Assembly: GCF_014656455.1 (NCBI RefSeq)
Contig: NZ_BNCL01000004.1
Location: 186,001-250,000 of the forward strand
Direction: 5' to 3'
From: Paracoccus aerius
GTDB taxonomy: Bacteria > Pseudomonadota > Alphaproteobacteria > Rhodobacterales > Rhodobacteraceae
DNA length: 64,000 nucleotides
The notes beneath the pieces are model-generated. The model worked only from the letters and a program-made list of their open reading frames with translations. It searched no databases and had not been told where the DNA came from. Within the stretch, counting starts at the first letter, position 1; every line of letters begins with the position of its first letter. Made by a program: the position numbers and the translations under genes. Positions 33,066 through 41,901 of this stretch are shown here, piece by piece.

Positions 33066-34448
33066 TCAACCCGGCAGCACGACGAAGATCAGCCACAGCA
33101 CCACGGGCGCCACGATCGTCACGATGGCACCATAGTTCAGCAGCTTGCGGAAGAAGGCCTGGCGGTCGATGCCATGCGCGTTGGCCAAGACCAGGGCGCC
33201 GTTGGTGGAAAACGGGCTGACATCCACGATGGTCGAGGCGACGGCCATCCCGGCAATGAAGCCGATCGCGCCGACGCCGCTTTCGCCCTGCAGGAAGGGC
33301 ACCGCCAGCGGGATCAGCGACCCCAGCACCGCCGTGGATGATGCAAAGGCCGACACCACCGCGCCGATGAAGAACAGCATCAGGGCCGCCAGCAAAGGCG
33401 AGGCCATGCCCGCCACCGAATCGCCCACGAAGTCGATGGTGCCCATCGCCTGCAGCACCGCGACATAGGTGGACACGCCGGTGATCAGCATGATTTCCGG
33501 CCAGGCGACCTGTGCCATCGCACGCTTCTGCATGGTCGGGTTCCACAGCGCCAGGGCCAGGCCGATGGTCAGCGCCACGAAGCCGATGTCCAGGTTGAAG
33601 GCCAGGACCAGCACCGCCAGCAGCACAAGGCCCGCCAGCGTGAAGATCTGGTACGGCGTGCCGTCGGGTTCGCGCCCTTCCTCGACCTCGGCCACGAGGC
33701 GGTTGGAATCGCCGCCGCCCTCGCGGCTGACGCGCTTGGTCAGGGCCTGCGCCTCGCTGTCGCCGAAGATCTGCGGGCCGGTGGCGGCGCGGGCGATTTC
33801 CACATGGGGCACGTTGACGGGCTCGATGCCGTCCAGACGGGCGGACATCAGGCTGCGCCCACCCAGCACCATGAACAGGATGCCCGCCACCGCCGCGTTC
33901 ACGAAGAAGCTGGCGGCGAAGGTGGTCATGGCCGACAGCGGCAGCCCGGCCTGCTGGACCACGCCATTGGTGATCCCGCCATAGATGCTGATGGGCGAGA
34001 ATCCCCCGGCCTGCGCGCCATGGACCACCATCAGGCCCATCAGCAGCGGGCTGATGTGATAACGGAAGGCGAAGCCAAGCGCGATGGGCGCGACAATGGC
34101 GACCGCGCCGGGGCTGACCGCGCCCACCGCCGTCAGCAGGGCGGAAATGCCGAACATGATCCACGGGATCGCGGCAATGCGGCCCTTGACCGCGCGAACA
34201 GCCATGCGGACCAGCCAGTCGATGGTGCCGTTGTTCTGCGCCAGGGCGAACAGCCAGGTGATGCCCACCAGCGTCAGGAACAGCCCGCCCGGAAAGCCGT
34301 CGATGATCTCGCTGGTGGTCTGCGCCGCCAGAAGCGTGCCCACCAGGAAGGCGCCGACAAAGGCCAGGACGCCCATGTTGATGGGCCAGATGGTCGCGAT
34401 CACGAACATCAGCACCAAGGCATAGATGGAAATCAGATGTGGTGTCAT
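33066..34448 (-). CDS. matC: Malonate transporter MatC family
   Basis: A 460-residue membrane protein with about twelve hydrophobic segments, starting MTPHLISIYALVLMFVIATI. It contains AVSPGAVAIVAPIALGFAFR, GAQAGGFSPISIYGGITNGV and SAFASSTAVLGSLIPLAVPF, which fit the dicarboxylate carrier MatC_N/ArsB-NhaD type. First gene of the mat operon with AGGGGAGAG before the ATG at 34448. Malonate import is inferred from the operon. A much longer open frame extends upstream across the divergent regulator and is not real. Confidence 0.88.
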   Translation of the reverse strand: MTPHLISIYALVLMFVIATIWPINMGVLAFVGAFLVGTLLAAQTTSEIIDGFPGGLFLTLVGITWLFALAQNNGTIDWLVRMAVRAVKGRIAAIPWIMFGISALLTAVGAVSPGAVAIVAPIALGFAFRYHISPLLMGLMVVHGAQAGGFSPISIYGGITNGVVQQAGLPLSAMTTFAASFFVNAAVAGILFMVLGGRSLMSARLDGIEPVNVPHVEIARAATGPQIFGDSEAQALTKRVSREGGGDSNRLVAEVEEGREPDGTPYQIFTLAGLVLLAVLVLAFNLDIGFVALTIGLALALWNPTMQKRAMAQVAWPEIMLITGVSTYVAVLQAMGTIDFVGDSVAGMASPLLAALMLFFIGAVVSAFASSTAVLGSLIPLAVPFLQGESGVGAIGFIAGMAVASTIVDVSPFSTNGALVLANAHGIDRQAFFRKLLNYGAIVTIVAPVVLWLIFVVLPG

Positions 34449-34538
34449 GCGGCTCTCCCCTTTTCCTGCATGAACGGCGTCGGGGATCCGCCTCCACACG
34501 AATCCTCCTCCCGCAAATGTTATACGCCCGAAAAGGGT

Positions 34539-34552
34539 TGATGTATATATCA
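34539..34552. promoter_or_regulatory. Candidate operator in the matC/GntR divergent region
   Basis: TGATGTATATATCA is a near-perfect palindrome (one mismatched pair) located between the divergent matC and GntR genes. A short, AT-rich palindrome in otherwise GC-rich DNA is a plausible GntR-family site. It could equally contain a -10 element. MatR-specific consensus is not obvious. Confidence 0.45.
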
Positions 34553-34611
34553 GCGTTGACGATGGATGTTTGGGCAGGTTTCCGCTAGGCTGCGCCTGTG
34601 GAGGAGAATAA

Positions 34612-35271
34612 GTGACCAGCATCCCGAACACCTTGCGCATCCGCCGCGCCCTGGAAAATTCGATCGTCCGGGGCCGCTTCCTGCCCGGAACGCGGCTGGA
34701 CCCCGAGGCCCTTGCGCAAGAGTTCGACTGCTCGCGCACCCCCATCCGCGAGGCGTTCCAGCAGCTTGAAGCCTCGGGGCTGGTCCGCGTAATGCCAAAG
34801 CGCGGCACCTTCGTCACCCACTGGTCGCCCGAGGAACTGGCCGAACGCTTCGAGGTCATGGCCGAGATCGAGGCAAGCTGCGGCCGCCTTGCCGCCCGCC
34901 GCATCAGCCATGCCGAGCTGGACATCTTCCACGAGGTCCATGAGGACTGCCGCCGCCTGGCCGAGGCGGGCGAGGTCGAGGCCTATTACGCGCGCAATTC
35001 GGAATTCCACCACTGCATCTATCGCGCCACCCACAACGCCTTCCTGACCCAGGAAGCCGCGCGTCTGCACGCGATGCTGCAACCTTACCGCCGGATGCAG
35101 TTGCAGGTCAGGAACCGCATGACCCGGTCCTTCGCGGAACATGACGCCATCGTCGCTGCAATCCGCGGCGGGGACGCCGAGGCCGCGGCGCGGGCGCTGC
35201 ATGACCACGTGATCGTTCAGGGCGACCGTTTCCACGACCTGATCGCGGCCATGCGCCAGACGCTGGCCTGA
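34612..35271 (+). CDS. matR: GntR-family (FadR subgroup) regulator of malonate genes
   Basis: A 219-residue transcription factor. Winged helix-turn-helix about residues 5-70 (LDPEALAQEFDCSRTPIREA, then FQQLEASGLVRVMPKRGTFV), then an all-helical FCD ligand domain with the metal-binding pattern Asp/His...His...His (YYARNSEFHHCIYRATHN, SFAEHDAIVAAIRGGDAEAA, ARALHDHV). Start is GTG at 34612 after GGAGGAG. Divergent from matC by 163 bases, as for MatR in rhizobia, which represses the operon until malonate is present. Confidence 0.85.
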   Translation: MTSIPNTLRIRRALENSIVRGRFLPGTRLDPEALAQEFDCSRTPIREAFQQLEASGLVRVMPKRGTFVTHWSPEELAERFEVMAEIEASCGRLAARRISHAELDIFHEVHEDCRRLAEAGEVEAYYARNSEFHHCIYRATHNAFLTQEAARLHAMLQPYRRMQLQVRNRMTRSFAEHDAIVAAIRGGDAEAAARALHDHVIVQGDRFHDLIAAMRQTLA

Positions 35272-35277
35272 CGCCGC

Positions 35278-36321
35278 CTAAGGGCGCCGCCGCCGGATCA
35301 ACGCAAACAGGATCGGCGCGCCGGTCAGGACCAGGATCACGCGGGCGATGTGATGGGCCACGACAAAGCCCAGGTCGGCCCCCGCGATCAGCGCCAGCAT
35401 CGACATCTCGGCCTGTCCGCCCGGCATGAAGGCCAGGAAACCCTCGACCGGCGGGGCAAGGCCGGTCAGGGTGACGAACTCGGTCACGGCGCCTGCCAGC
35501 ACCGCCAGGATCAGCACGAAGATCGCCCCGCCCGCGACGGTTTCGCGCAACTCGCGCAGCGTGACGCCCACGTAGCTGGTGCCGATGCCGATGCCGATCA
35601 GGAACTGCGCGGCCAGCAGCGCCTCGCGCGGGGGGCGCATGTGCAGGACGCCCGCCAGCGACAGCCCCGCCGCCACGATCAGCGGCCCCAGGATCGCCGC
35701 GCCGAACAGCCCGATCCGGGCCGCGGCCTTCCACCCGACAATGGCGGCCAAGGCCATCACCACAAGTTCGGTCCAGGGGATCTGGGCTGCCGGCTGGCCC
35801 ACCGGATGGGTCAGTTCGACCCCGTAAAGCCAGACCAGAACCAGCGGCCCCACGATCATGATGACCAGCAGCCGCGTCACATGGACCAGCGACACCTGGC
35901 GGATATTGGCCCCGGCTTCCCCGGCGAATACGGTCATGTCGGCGGCCCCGCCCGGCATGGCGGCATAGAAGGCCGTCACCAGGTCGAACCCGCAGAAGCG
36001 GCGGAAGAACGGCACGCCGACCAGGCCGATGGCCGCGATGTAGAGGGGGATGATCGCGACGGAGGCCAGCATCGAGGGAAGCTGCGCCACAAGCGCCGGC
36101 GTGACCGAGGCGCCGATGGCCACGCCCAGCACCGACCGCGCCGCGACCGAGATCTGGCCCAGCCCCGCCAGCCGCACGCCCATCAGCGCCGCGACCAGCG
36201 AGGCCATCATCGGCCCGAACAGGAAGGGCAAGGGCAGGTGCAGCACCAGGAACAGCCCGACACCGACGATGCCGATCAGCACCGTCTGCGCTTGTTGCCT
36301 GAACGCCGCCCCCGCCGCCAT
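35278..36321 (-). CDS. AbrB-family inner-membrane protein
   Basis: A 347-residue hydrophobic protein with ten or so membrane segments in two similar halves; each half has a glycine/proline-rich MPGG turn (FYAAMPGGAADMTVFAGEAG and FLAFMPGGQAEMSMLALIAG). This duplicated pattern is typical of the AbrB/COG3180 family, sometimes labelled ammonia monooxygenase-like in databases without evidence. Role unknown; a transport function is likely. It ends six bases after the convergent GntR gene and starts nine bases from the MFS gene stop, so it may be co-transcribed with that gene. Confidence 0.8.
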   Translation of the reverse strand: MAAGAAFRQQAQTVLIGIVGVGLFLVLHLPLPFLFGPMMASLVAALMGVRLAGLGQISVAARSVLGVAIGASVTPALVAQLPSMLASVAIIPLYIAAIGLVGVPFFRRFCGFDLVTAFYAAMPGGAADMTVFAGEAGANIRQVSLVHVTRLLVIMIVGPLVLVWLYGVELTHPVGQPAAQIPWTELVVMALAAIVGWKAAARIGLFGAAILGPLIVAAGLSLAGVLHMRPPREALLAAQFLIGIGIGTSYVGVTLRELRETVAGGAIFVLILAVLAGAVTEFVTLTGLAPPVEGFLAFMPGGQAEMSMLALIAGADLGFVVAHHIARVILVLTGAPILFALIRRRRP

Positions 36322-36330
36322 GATCGTCCG

Positions 36331-37626
36331 TCAGACCTCGTCGCGGCCAGACGCAAGGATGCAGGCCAGCGTGATCACCGATGCCGCCAGCATGTAATAG
36401 CCTACATGCGCCAGGCCATAGCTTTGCTGCAGCCAGGTCGCGGCGTATGGCGCCAGCGAAGCCCCGAAGATCCCCGCGAAGTTGAAGGTGATCGACGACC
36501 CGGTATAGCGCACGCGCGTCGGGAAGGGCGCGGCCAGGGCTGCGCCGATCACGCCATAGGTCAGGCCCATCAGGAACATGCCGATGGTCACGAACAGGTA
36601 AAGGCTGCCCTCGCCCGCGCCCATCAGCGGCGCCAGGAAGAACGAGAAGATGCCGATCATGATCGTCACCACCACCAGGAACGGCCGGCGGCCCGTCGCA
36701 TCGGCGATCTTGCCCGCGAAGGGGATCGCGATACCGAAGATGACCGAGCCATAGATCTGCATCAGCAGCGCGTCCATGAAGGCGACCTGACGCACCTTGA
36801 CGTTGTAGGACAGAAGCCAGGCCGAGCAGATGTAGAACAGCACAAAGGTCACAAGCGCCACGAAGGTGCCCAGGAACAGGCTGCGCTTGTGGTTGCGGAA
36901 CAGTTCCACGACCGGAACGGACACACGCTGGTCGTGCTTGACGGCCTCGGCAAATTCGGGGGTTTCGGTGATCGACAGCCGCACCCAGAGGCCCAGCACG
37001 ATCAGGATGATAGAAGCCAGGAAGGGCAGCCGCCAGCCCCAGGCCAGCAGGTCGTCCTGGCTCATGAAATGCAGAAGCACCCAGAAGAAGCCCGACGACA
37101 GGAACAGCCCGACCGGGGCGCCAAGCTGCGGGAACATCCCGTACCAGCTTCGCTTGCCCTCGGGCGCGTTCTCGGTCGCCAGCAGGACCGCCCCGCCCCA
37201 TTCGCCGCCCAGGCCGAAGCCCTGCCCGAACCGGCACAGCGCCAGCAGCGCGGGCGCCGCGACGCCGATCTGCGCATAGGTCGGCAGCAGGCCGATGATG
37301 ACGGTGGAAATGCCCATCGTCAGCAGGGCCGCGACCAGCGTGGCCTTGCGCCCGATCCGGTCGCCGAAATGGCCGAAGACGATGGCGCCGAAGGGCCGGG
37401 CGAAGAAGGCGATCGAGAAGGTCGCAAAGGAGGCCAGCAGCGCCGTGGTCGCATCCGAGGCCGGGAAGAACAGGGTCGGGAAGACCAGCACTGCGGCCGT
37501 TGCATAGACATAGAAGTCGAAGAACTCGATCGTCGTGCCGATCAGGCTGGCCAGCAGCACGCGCGCCGGGGAATTGACGGGCGTGCCACGCGCCGCTGCG
37601 GGCGCCGAGATCGTCTGATCAGTCAT
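36331..37626 (-). CDS. MFS transporter, metabolite:H+ symporter family
   Basis: A 431-residue, twelve-segment transporter. The MHS-type signature is clear: LLASLIGTTIEFFDFYVYAT, FGAIVFGHFGDRIGRKATLV between segments 2 and 3, and RFGQGFGLGGEWGGAVLLAT in segment 4. Relatives take up shikimate, citrate, alpha-ketoglutarate or proline/betaine. Given the malonate genes nearby an organic acid is plausible, but nothing fixes the substrate. The ATG at 37626 begins MTDQTISAPAAARG; ribosome site weak. The 156 bases upstream, to 37782, show no gene. Confidence 0.88.
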   Translation of the reverse strand: MTDQTISAPAAARGTPVNSPARVLLASLIGTTIEFFDFYVYATAAVLVFPTLFFPASDATTALLASFATFSIAFFARPFGAIVFGHFGDRIGRKATLVAALLTMGISTVIIGLLPTYAQIGVAAPALLALCRFGQGFGLGGEWGGAVLLATENAPEGKRSWYGMFPQLGAPVGLFLSSGFFWVLLHFMSQDDLLAWGWRLPFLASIILIVLGLWVRLSITETPEFAEAVKHDQRVSVPVVELFRNHKRSLFLGTFVALVTFVLFYICSAWLLSYNVKVRQVAFMDALLMQIYGSVIFGIAIPFAGKIADATGRRPFLVVVTIMIGIFSFFLAPLMGAGEGSLYLFVTIGMFLMGLTYGVIGAALAAPFPTRVRYTGSSITFNFAGIFGASLAPYAATWLQQSYGLAHVGYYMLAASVITLACILASGRDEV

Positions 37627-37782
37627 GGTTTTTGATCCGCTTGTCAGGAAAAAGGAAACCCGCTTCGCGGATGAGGCGGGCCAGCGACCCGCGCTATCGC
37701 AAAAACTGCGCAAAGAGAATGCCGGAGGCACCGGAAATTGCGCGCGCATACCGGCTTTGACCCCAGGGATTACCGGCGCGGC

Positions 37783-40341
37783 TTATCGTGCCTTGGCCTC
37801 GGCCTCGGCCAGTTTCTGCATGATGTCAGCGATCTGATAAGGCTTGCTGACGATGGGGGTGTCGGCAAAACCGTCGGGCAGGGTCATTCCCGCCCCATAG
37901 CCGGTCGCGAAGACGAAGGGGATGGCGCGGGCACGCAGGGCCTCGGCCACGGGCAGCGAATCGCCCTCGGCCAGGTTGACGTCCAGCACGGCAAGGTCGG
38001 GCGGATCGCTGGCGATCAGCGCAAGGGCGGTGACAACGGCGCCGGCCCGGCCGGTGACGTGCAAGCCTTCATCCTCAAGCTCGGCCTCAAGGGCCATGGC
38101 AATCAGGGCCTGGTCCTCGACCAGCAGAACCCGGCGACCGGCCAGCGGATTGGTTTGGGCCGGGGCAAGCGACCTTGCGCTGATGGCCGGGGCCGCCTCT
38201 GACAGGCGGATGAAATCGCCGGGCAGCATGAAGGCTGCCTCGATCCCCATGGGGCGATAGGTCACGCGGCTTTCCCCGCCCAGGTCGAAGGGCAGCGACT
38301 GTTCGATCAGGGCCGAGCCGAAGCCCGACCGCCGCGGCGGTGTCAGGCCGTGCAGCCCGTCCTCGGTCCAGCGGATCTGGCAGTGGCCGTCGGTGTCCAG
38401 ATGCCATTCGACCGCCAGCCGACCGCCCGGCCGCGACAGGGCACCATACTTGGCCGCGTTTGTCGCCATCTCGTGAAAGATCAGCGCCATGACCGAGAAT
38501 GCGCGGGCGTCCAGCGTCACGGCAGGGCCTTCCAGGCGGATGGGCTTGCCGTCGCCTGCATAGGGCCCAAGCTCGGCCCCCAGCAGGTCGCCCAAGAGCC
38601 CGCCCTGGTCGTCGCGGATCACCTGGTCATGGGCATAGGCCAGGGCCTGGATGCGCCCGCGCAGGGCATTGGCGTAATCGGCCAGCGTTTCGCCGTCCTT
38701 GGGCTTGCGGCTGACCAGCGACTGGATGACGGCCAGGATGTTCTTGATGCGGTGGTTCAGTTCCTGGTTCAGCACCCGCTGGCGGACGGCGGCGCGGCTG
38801 CGTTCATCGGCCAGCAGTTCGTTGTTGAACAACAGAACCTCGACCACGGCGATGCGCAGCGCCTCGGCGAAGCGGCGGTCGCCTTCGGACCAGGGATGGC
38901 TTTTGCCGCGAACGGTTTCCTTCCAGATCGCAAAACTTTTGCGGGGTGTCAGCCGGTCGCCGAACTTGCCCGTGGCATAGGTCTTGTTCGGATCGCCCGC
39001 CCAGTCCAGCGTCTGAACGGCCTCCTTGCGGAAATAGAACAGGAAATCGCGCGGCCGCCGGGACAGCGGGACGATCATCACCCCGGCGACCTTGTCCGTC
39101 AGGCCGCCCGCCAGGGGCAGCAGGTCAGCAAGGCCATCGGTGCAGAAGACCTGCCCGTCGGACAGGCCCTCGGCCAGGGCCATGATGGGCGCGGCCTCGA
39201 ACTCGGCCGGGGCATGTCCCAGCCCGGTCCAGCAACCGTCCAGCCACATGGCGATGCCGTCGGCCTCGATCAGCCCTGCCAGTTCTGGCAGGCGTTCCCG
39301 AAGGGCGGCACCCGCATCCTCGTCCTTGCGGGCATCGACCATCAGGTCGTCAAGCGCACGCCGGGCGGCCATTTCCGCCTCGCGGGTCTGGCGGCGGGTC
39401 AGCGCGTCCAGGTGCATCGAGAAGAACTCGCCCACCATCTCGGCCGCCGCGCGGTCCGCCATCGTCAGGACCTTGGGCGCATAATGGTGGCAGGCGATCA
39501 GCCCCCACAGTGCGCCGTCGATGATGATCGACACCGACATCGAGGCCGCGACCCCCATGTTGCGCAGGTATTCGCAATGGATGGGCGAGACGCTGCGCAG
39601 ATGCGCATAGGACAGGTCCAGAGGATCGACCCCGTCGCCCTGCGCCAGGATCGGCACCGGCACGAACGAGGCGTCGCCGATCACGCGGATCGGATTGCGC
39701 AGGTAAAGGGCGCGGGCCTGCTGGGGAATGTCGCCGGCGGGAAAATACTGGCCGCGGAAGCTTTCCTGTTCGTCCAGCTTGGCCTCGGCCACGACCTTGC
39801 CTGCCCCATCCTCGCCCAGCTGATAGATCATCACCCGGTCATAGCCCAACTGGGCCTGGGCCAGCATCGCGGCCTGGGCGATCAGCGTTTCCACGTCATC
39901 CGTCGCGCGCAGGCGTTCGATGACGGTGCGCGACAGGCTGATGATGGTGCCGACGCGGTCCGAGGCGGGCTCAAACTCGATGATCGTGTGGCCCTTGAAG
40001 CGGTGGATGGTGGCATCGAACCCGCGGCCGTTGACTTCGACCCCGAAGACCAGGGCCGGGCGCGGCTTGTTGCCGGACACCGCCAAGGCGTTCAGCAGCC
40101 GATGCGCGGTTTCGGCCTCGATGACCTCGGTCAGCCGCTGACCCAGCGGATGGCCGGGCAAGCCCAGCATCTCGACAGCATTGTCCGAGCAATAAAGAAC
40201 GGTCCGGGCCGAATTGTCGCAGGCCAGCAGGCAGCCATGCGGCTGGATGCTGCCGGGGATGTGGATCGGCTCACGATCGCAATTCGTCAGGTCGATCGAC
40301 TTGCCGACCAATGATGCGTCAAAGGCAGCATTTTCGTTCAT
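37783..40341 (-). CDS. bphP: Bacteriophytochrome with HWE histidine kinase and receiver domain
   Basis: An 852-residue photoreceptor: PAS (about 15-115), GAF (about 140-310), PHY (about 325-505), HWE kinase (about 520-705) and a C-terminal receiver (about 735-850). The biliverdin-binding Cys is present near the N-terminus (Cys21 in TNCDREPIHIPGSIQPHG). The GAF motif reads PAGDIP where most have PASDIP. The phospho-accepting His is in LNQELNHRIKNILAVIQSL, with the HWE-type WTEDG further on, and the receiver Asp is in LAVLDVNLAEGD. This domain order matches Agp2-like phytochromes. The start overlaps the heme oxygenase stop by four bases. Confidence 0.93.
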   Translation of the reverse strand: MNENAAFDASLVGKSIDLTNCDREPIHIPGSIQPHGCLLACDNSARTVLYCSDNAVEMLGLPGHPLGQRLTEVIEAETAHRLLNALAVSGNKPRPALVFGVEVNGRGFDATIHRFKGHTIIEFEPASDRVGTIISLSRTVIERLRATDDVETLIAQAAMLAQAQLGYDRVMIYQLGEDGAGKVVAEAKLDEQESFRGQYFPAGDIPQQARALYLRNPIRVIGDASFVPVPILAQGDGVDPLDLSYAHLRSVSPIHCEYLRNMGVAASMSVSIIIDGALWGLIACHHYAPKVLTMADRAAAEMVGEFFSMHLDALTRRQTREAEMAARRALDDLMVDARKDEDAGAALRERLPELAGLIEADGIAMWLDGCWTGLGHAPAEFEAAPIMALAEGLSDGQVFCTDGLADLLPLAGGLTDKVAGVMIVPLSRRPRDFLFYFRKEAVQTLDWAGDPNKTYATGKFGDRLTPRKSFAIWKETVRGKSHPWSEGDRRFAEALRIAVVEVLLFNNELLADERSRAAVRQRVLNQELNHRIKNILAVIQSLVSRKPKDGETLADYANALRGRIQALAYAHDQVIRDDQGGLLGDLLGAELGPYAGDGKPIRLEGPAVTLDARAFSVMALIFHEMATNAAKYGALSRPGGRLAVEWHLDTDGHCQIRWTEDGLHGLTPPRRSGFGSALIEQSLPFDLGGESRVTYRPMGIEAAFMLPGDFIRLSEAAPAISARSLAPAQTNPLAGRRVLLVEDQALIAMALEAELEDEGLHVTGRAGAVVTALALIASDPPDLAVLDVNLAEGDSLPVAEALRARAIPFVFATGYGAGMTLPDGFADTPIVSKPYQIADIMQKLAEAEAKAR

Positions 40342-40865
40342 GCCGCAGCTTTCACGCCATATGCACTTAGTGCAAGTCCAAACACGTCGCGTGCGCCGTC
40401 TACGGCCTGGGACTGGGGAACATCTGCGTGTTCCAGCCAGTCCAGGAACCGCCGCCAACGATCCGGTTGGGCCGTCTGCGCGGCCAGGTGACGCGCGCCG
40501 AAGCTGGCGGTAAAGCCCTGGTCCGCCGCGCGCCGCGCCAGCAGCCGCGCCCCCAGGGCGGAACCTTCCAGGACATAGCAGGCGGCCGCCTGCGCCGCGC
40601 GCCCCTCAAGCGCGGGGGCCGCGGGAAGCGCGGGACGGGGCTGGTCCAGGTCGGCCATGTCCTGTTCCAGCAACCGGGAAAGGCGCTGCACCTGCCAGGC
40701 CCCGTCCGTCAGCCTGGGCTCAAGAGCGGCGCGAAAGCGATAGCTGCCGGTCAGGAAGCCGCGATAGGCGCCGGCATCAGCAAAGACGCCGATCGCCTGG
40801 TCAAGGCGATCGTGCAGATCTCGCGTTTCCGACATCAGAACGCGACGCAGTGAGCCGTCTTTCAT
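40338..40865 (-). CDS. bphO: Heme oxygenase (BphO-like) for phytochrome chromophore
   Basis: A 175-residue helical protein with the heme-oxygenase pattern SETRDLHDRLDQAIGVF (proximal His about residue 18), AYRGFLTGSYRF, and GARLLARRAADQGF where the distal helix glycine-rich segment lies. It splits heme to biliverdin, the chromophore used by the phytochrome encoded directly downstream (ATGA overlap). The start at 40865 gives MKDGSLRRVLMSETRD; an in-frame ATG at 40904 would add 13 residues. Similarity is modest overall, so context supports the call. Confidence 0.8.
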   Translation of the reverse strand: MKDGSLRRVLMSETRDLHDRLDQAIGVFADAGAYRGFLTGSYRFRAALEPRLTDGAWQVQRLSRLLEQDMADLDQPRPALPAAPALEGRAAQAAACYVLEGSALGARLLARRAADQGFTASFGARHLAAQTAQPDRWRRFLDWLEHADVPQSQAVDGARDVFGLALSAYGVKAAA

Positions 40866-40974
40866 GAATGCGCGCCAAGTTACGACTCGATTTCGCCCAG
40901 ACATAGCGGCCCCGCCGGAAGGCCCGCAAGGGCTGATGACGTCGGATTGCGCCAAGGAACCTTGCGATTCCGCA

Positions 40975-41901
40975 CTAATAGCCCCGTTCCCGGTCAACGA
41001 GGTAGAGAACCGGCCGGTTCCCCATCGCGCGGCGCAGGTTCTCGACCGCGACGGGGGCCGCGGTTTCGGGCCGCGTCTCGGCTGCGATATGGGGCGTGAC
41101 CGTAACACGGGGATGGGACCAGAAGGGGTGGGCCGGGGGCAGCGGCTCGGTCCGGAAGACGTCCAGCACCGCATGGCCCAGATGGCTGCTGTCCAGCAGC
41201 GCCAGAAGCGCCTGGTCGTCCAGCACCGTTCCGCGCCCCGGATTGATGAGCCATGCCCCCTTCGGCAGCCGCGACAGCCGCCGCGCATCCAGAAGGTTCC
41301 GGGTTCCGGGCGTGTCGGGCAGCAGCGAGATCAGGATTTCGGCCTGTGCAAGGGCCTGGTCCAGGCCGTCCGGACCAAAGACCTGCACCCCCGGAACCGG
41401 CCGCCCCGACGCGCTGAACCCGGCCAGCCGGAAGCCGATGCCGCCCAGCATGGCCGCGACGGCACGGCCCAACTCGCCCATGCCCAGGATCGTCACCTGC
41501 CGGTCCCCTGCCAGCGGCGGCGTCAGGCCATGTCGCCACACCCCGTCCTGGGCATAGCCGTCCATGCCCAGATGTGCCCGCAAGGCCCAGCCGGTGCAGT
41601 ATTCCGCCATGCCCCGCGCCAGGCCGGGATCGACCATCCGCGCCAGGGGCTGGGTCAGCGTGGGGTTCGTCACGATGCGTTCGACCCCGGCCCAGAGGCT
41701 TTGCACCAGGCGCGCGTTCACGAAGGGCGACAGATCCTCGACCGGGCCGCCGGGGGCATAGAGGATCGCGTCGATCCCGGCCGGATCGGCGGCGGCGTCC
41801 TCGGCGCGGACCAGCACCATCTCGGGGGCAAGGCGGGCCAGGACAGGCGACCATTCCGGCCACAGCCCGTCGCGGGCGGCGAACAGGACGCGCATCCTCA
41901 T
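40975..41901 (-). CDS. ghrA: D-2-hydroxyacid dehydrogenase, glyoxylate/hydroxypyruvate reductase A-like
   Basis: A 308-residue NAD(P)-dependent dehydrogenase. The nucleotide fold shows as VTILGMGELGRAVAAMLGGI, followed by LISLLPDTPGTRNLLDARRL, the Arg/Asp/Glu/His catalytic set with GAWLINPGRGTVLDDQALLA, DVFRTEPLPPAHPFWSHPRV and the catalytic His in VTPHIAAETRP. GhrA reduces glyoxylate and hydroxypyruvate. The start overlaps the rodA stop by four bases (41901); a second ATG at 41895 is possible but has no room for a ribosome site. Its place at the end of the elongasome operon is probably incidental. Confidence 0.88.
   Translation of the reverse strand: MRMRVLFAARDGLWPEWSPVLARLAPEMVLVRAEDAAADPAGIDAILYAPGGPVEDLSPFVNARLVQSLWAGVERIVTNPTLTQPLARMVDPGLARGMAEYCTGWALRAHLGMDGYAQDGVWRHGLTPPLAGDRQVTILGMGELGRAVAAMLGGIGFRLAGFSASGRPVPGVQVFGPDGLDQALAQAEILISLLPDTPGTRNLLDARRLSRLPKGAWLINPGRGTVLDDQALLALLDSSHLGHAVLDVFRTEPLPPAHPFWSHPRVTVTPHIAAETRPETAAPVAVENLRRAMGNRPVLYLVDRERGY

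Noticed and set aside
35350..37635. A 761-codon plus-strand frame opposite the AbrB and MFS genes
   Set aside because: His/Arg/Gln/Asp-rich translation typical of a shadow frame over hydrophobic membrane-protein genes.
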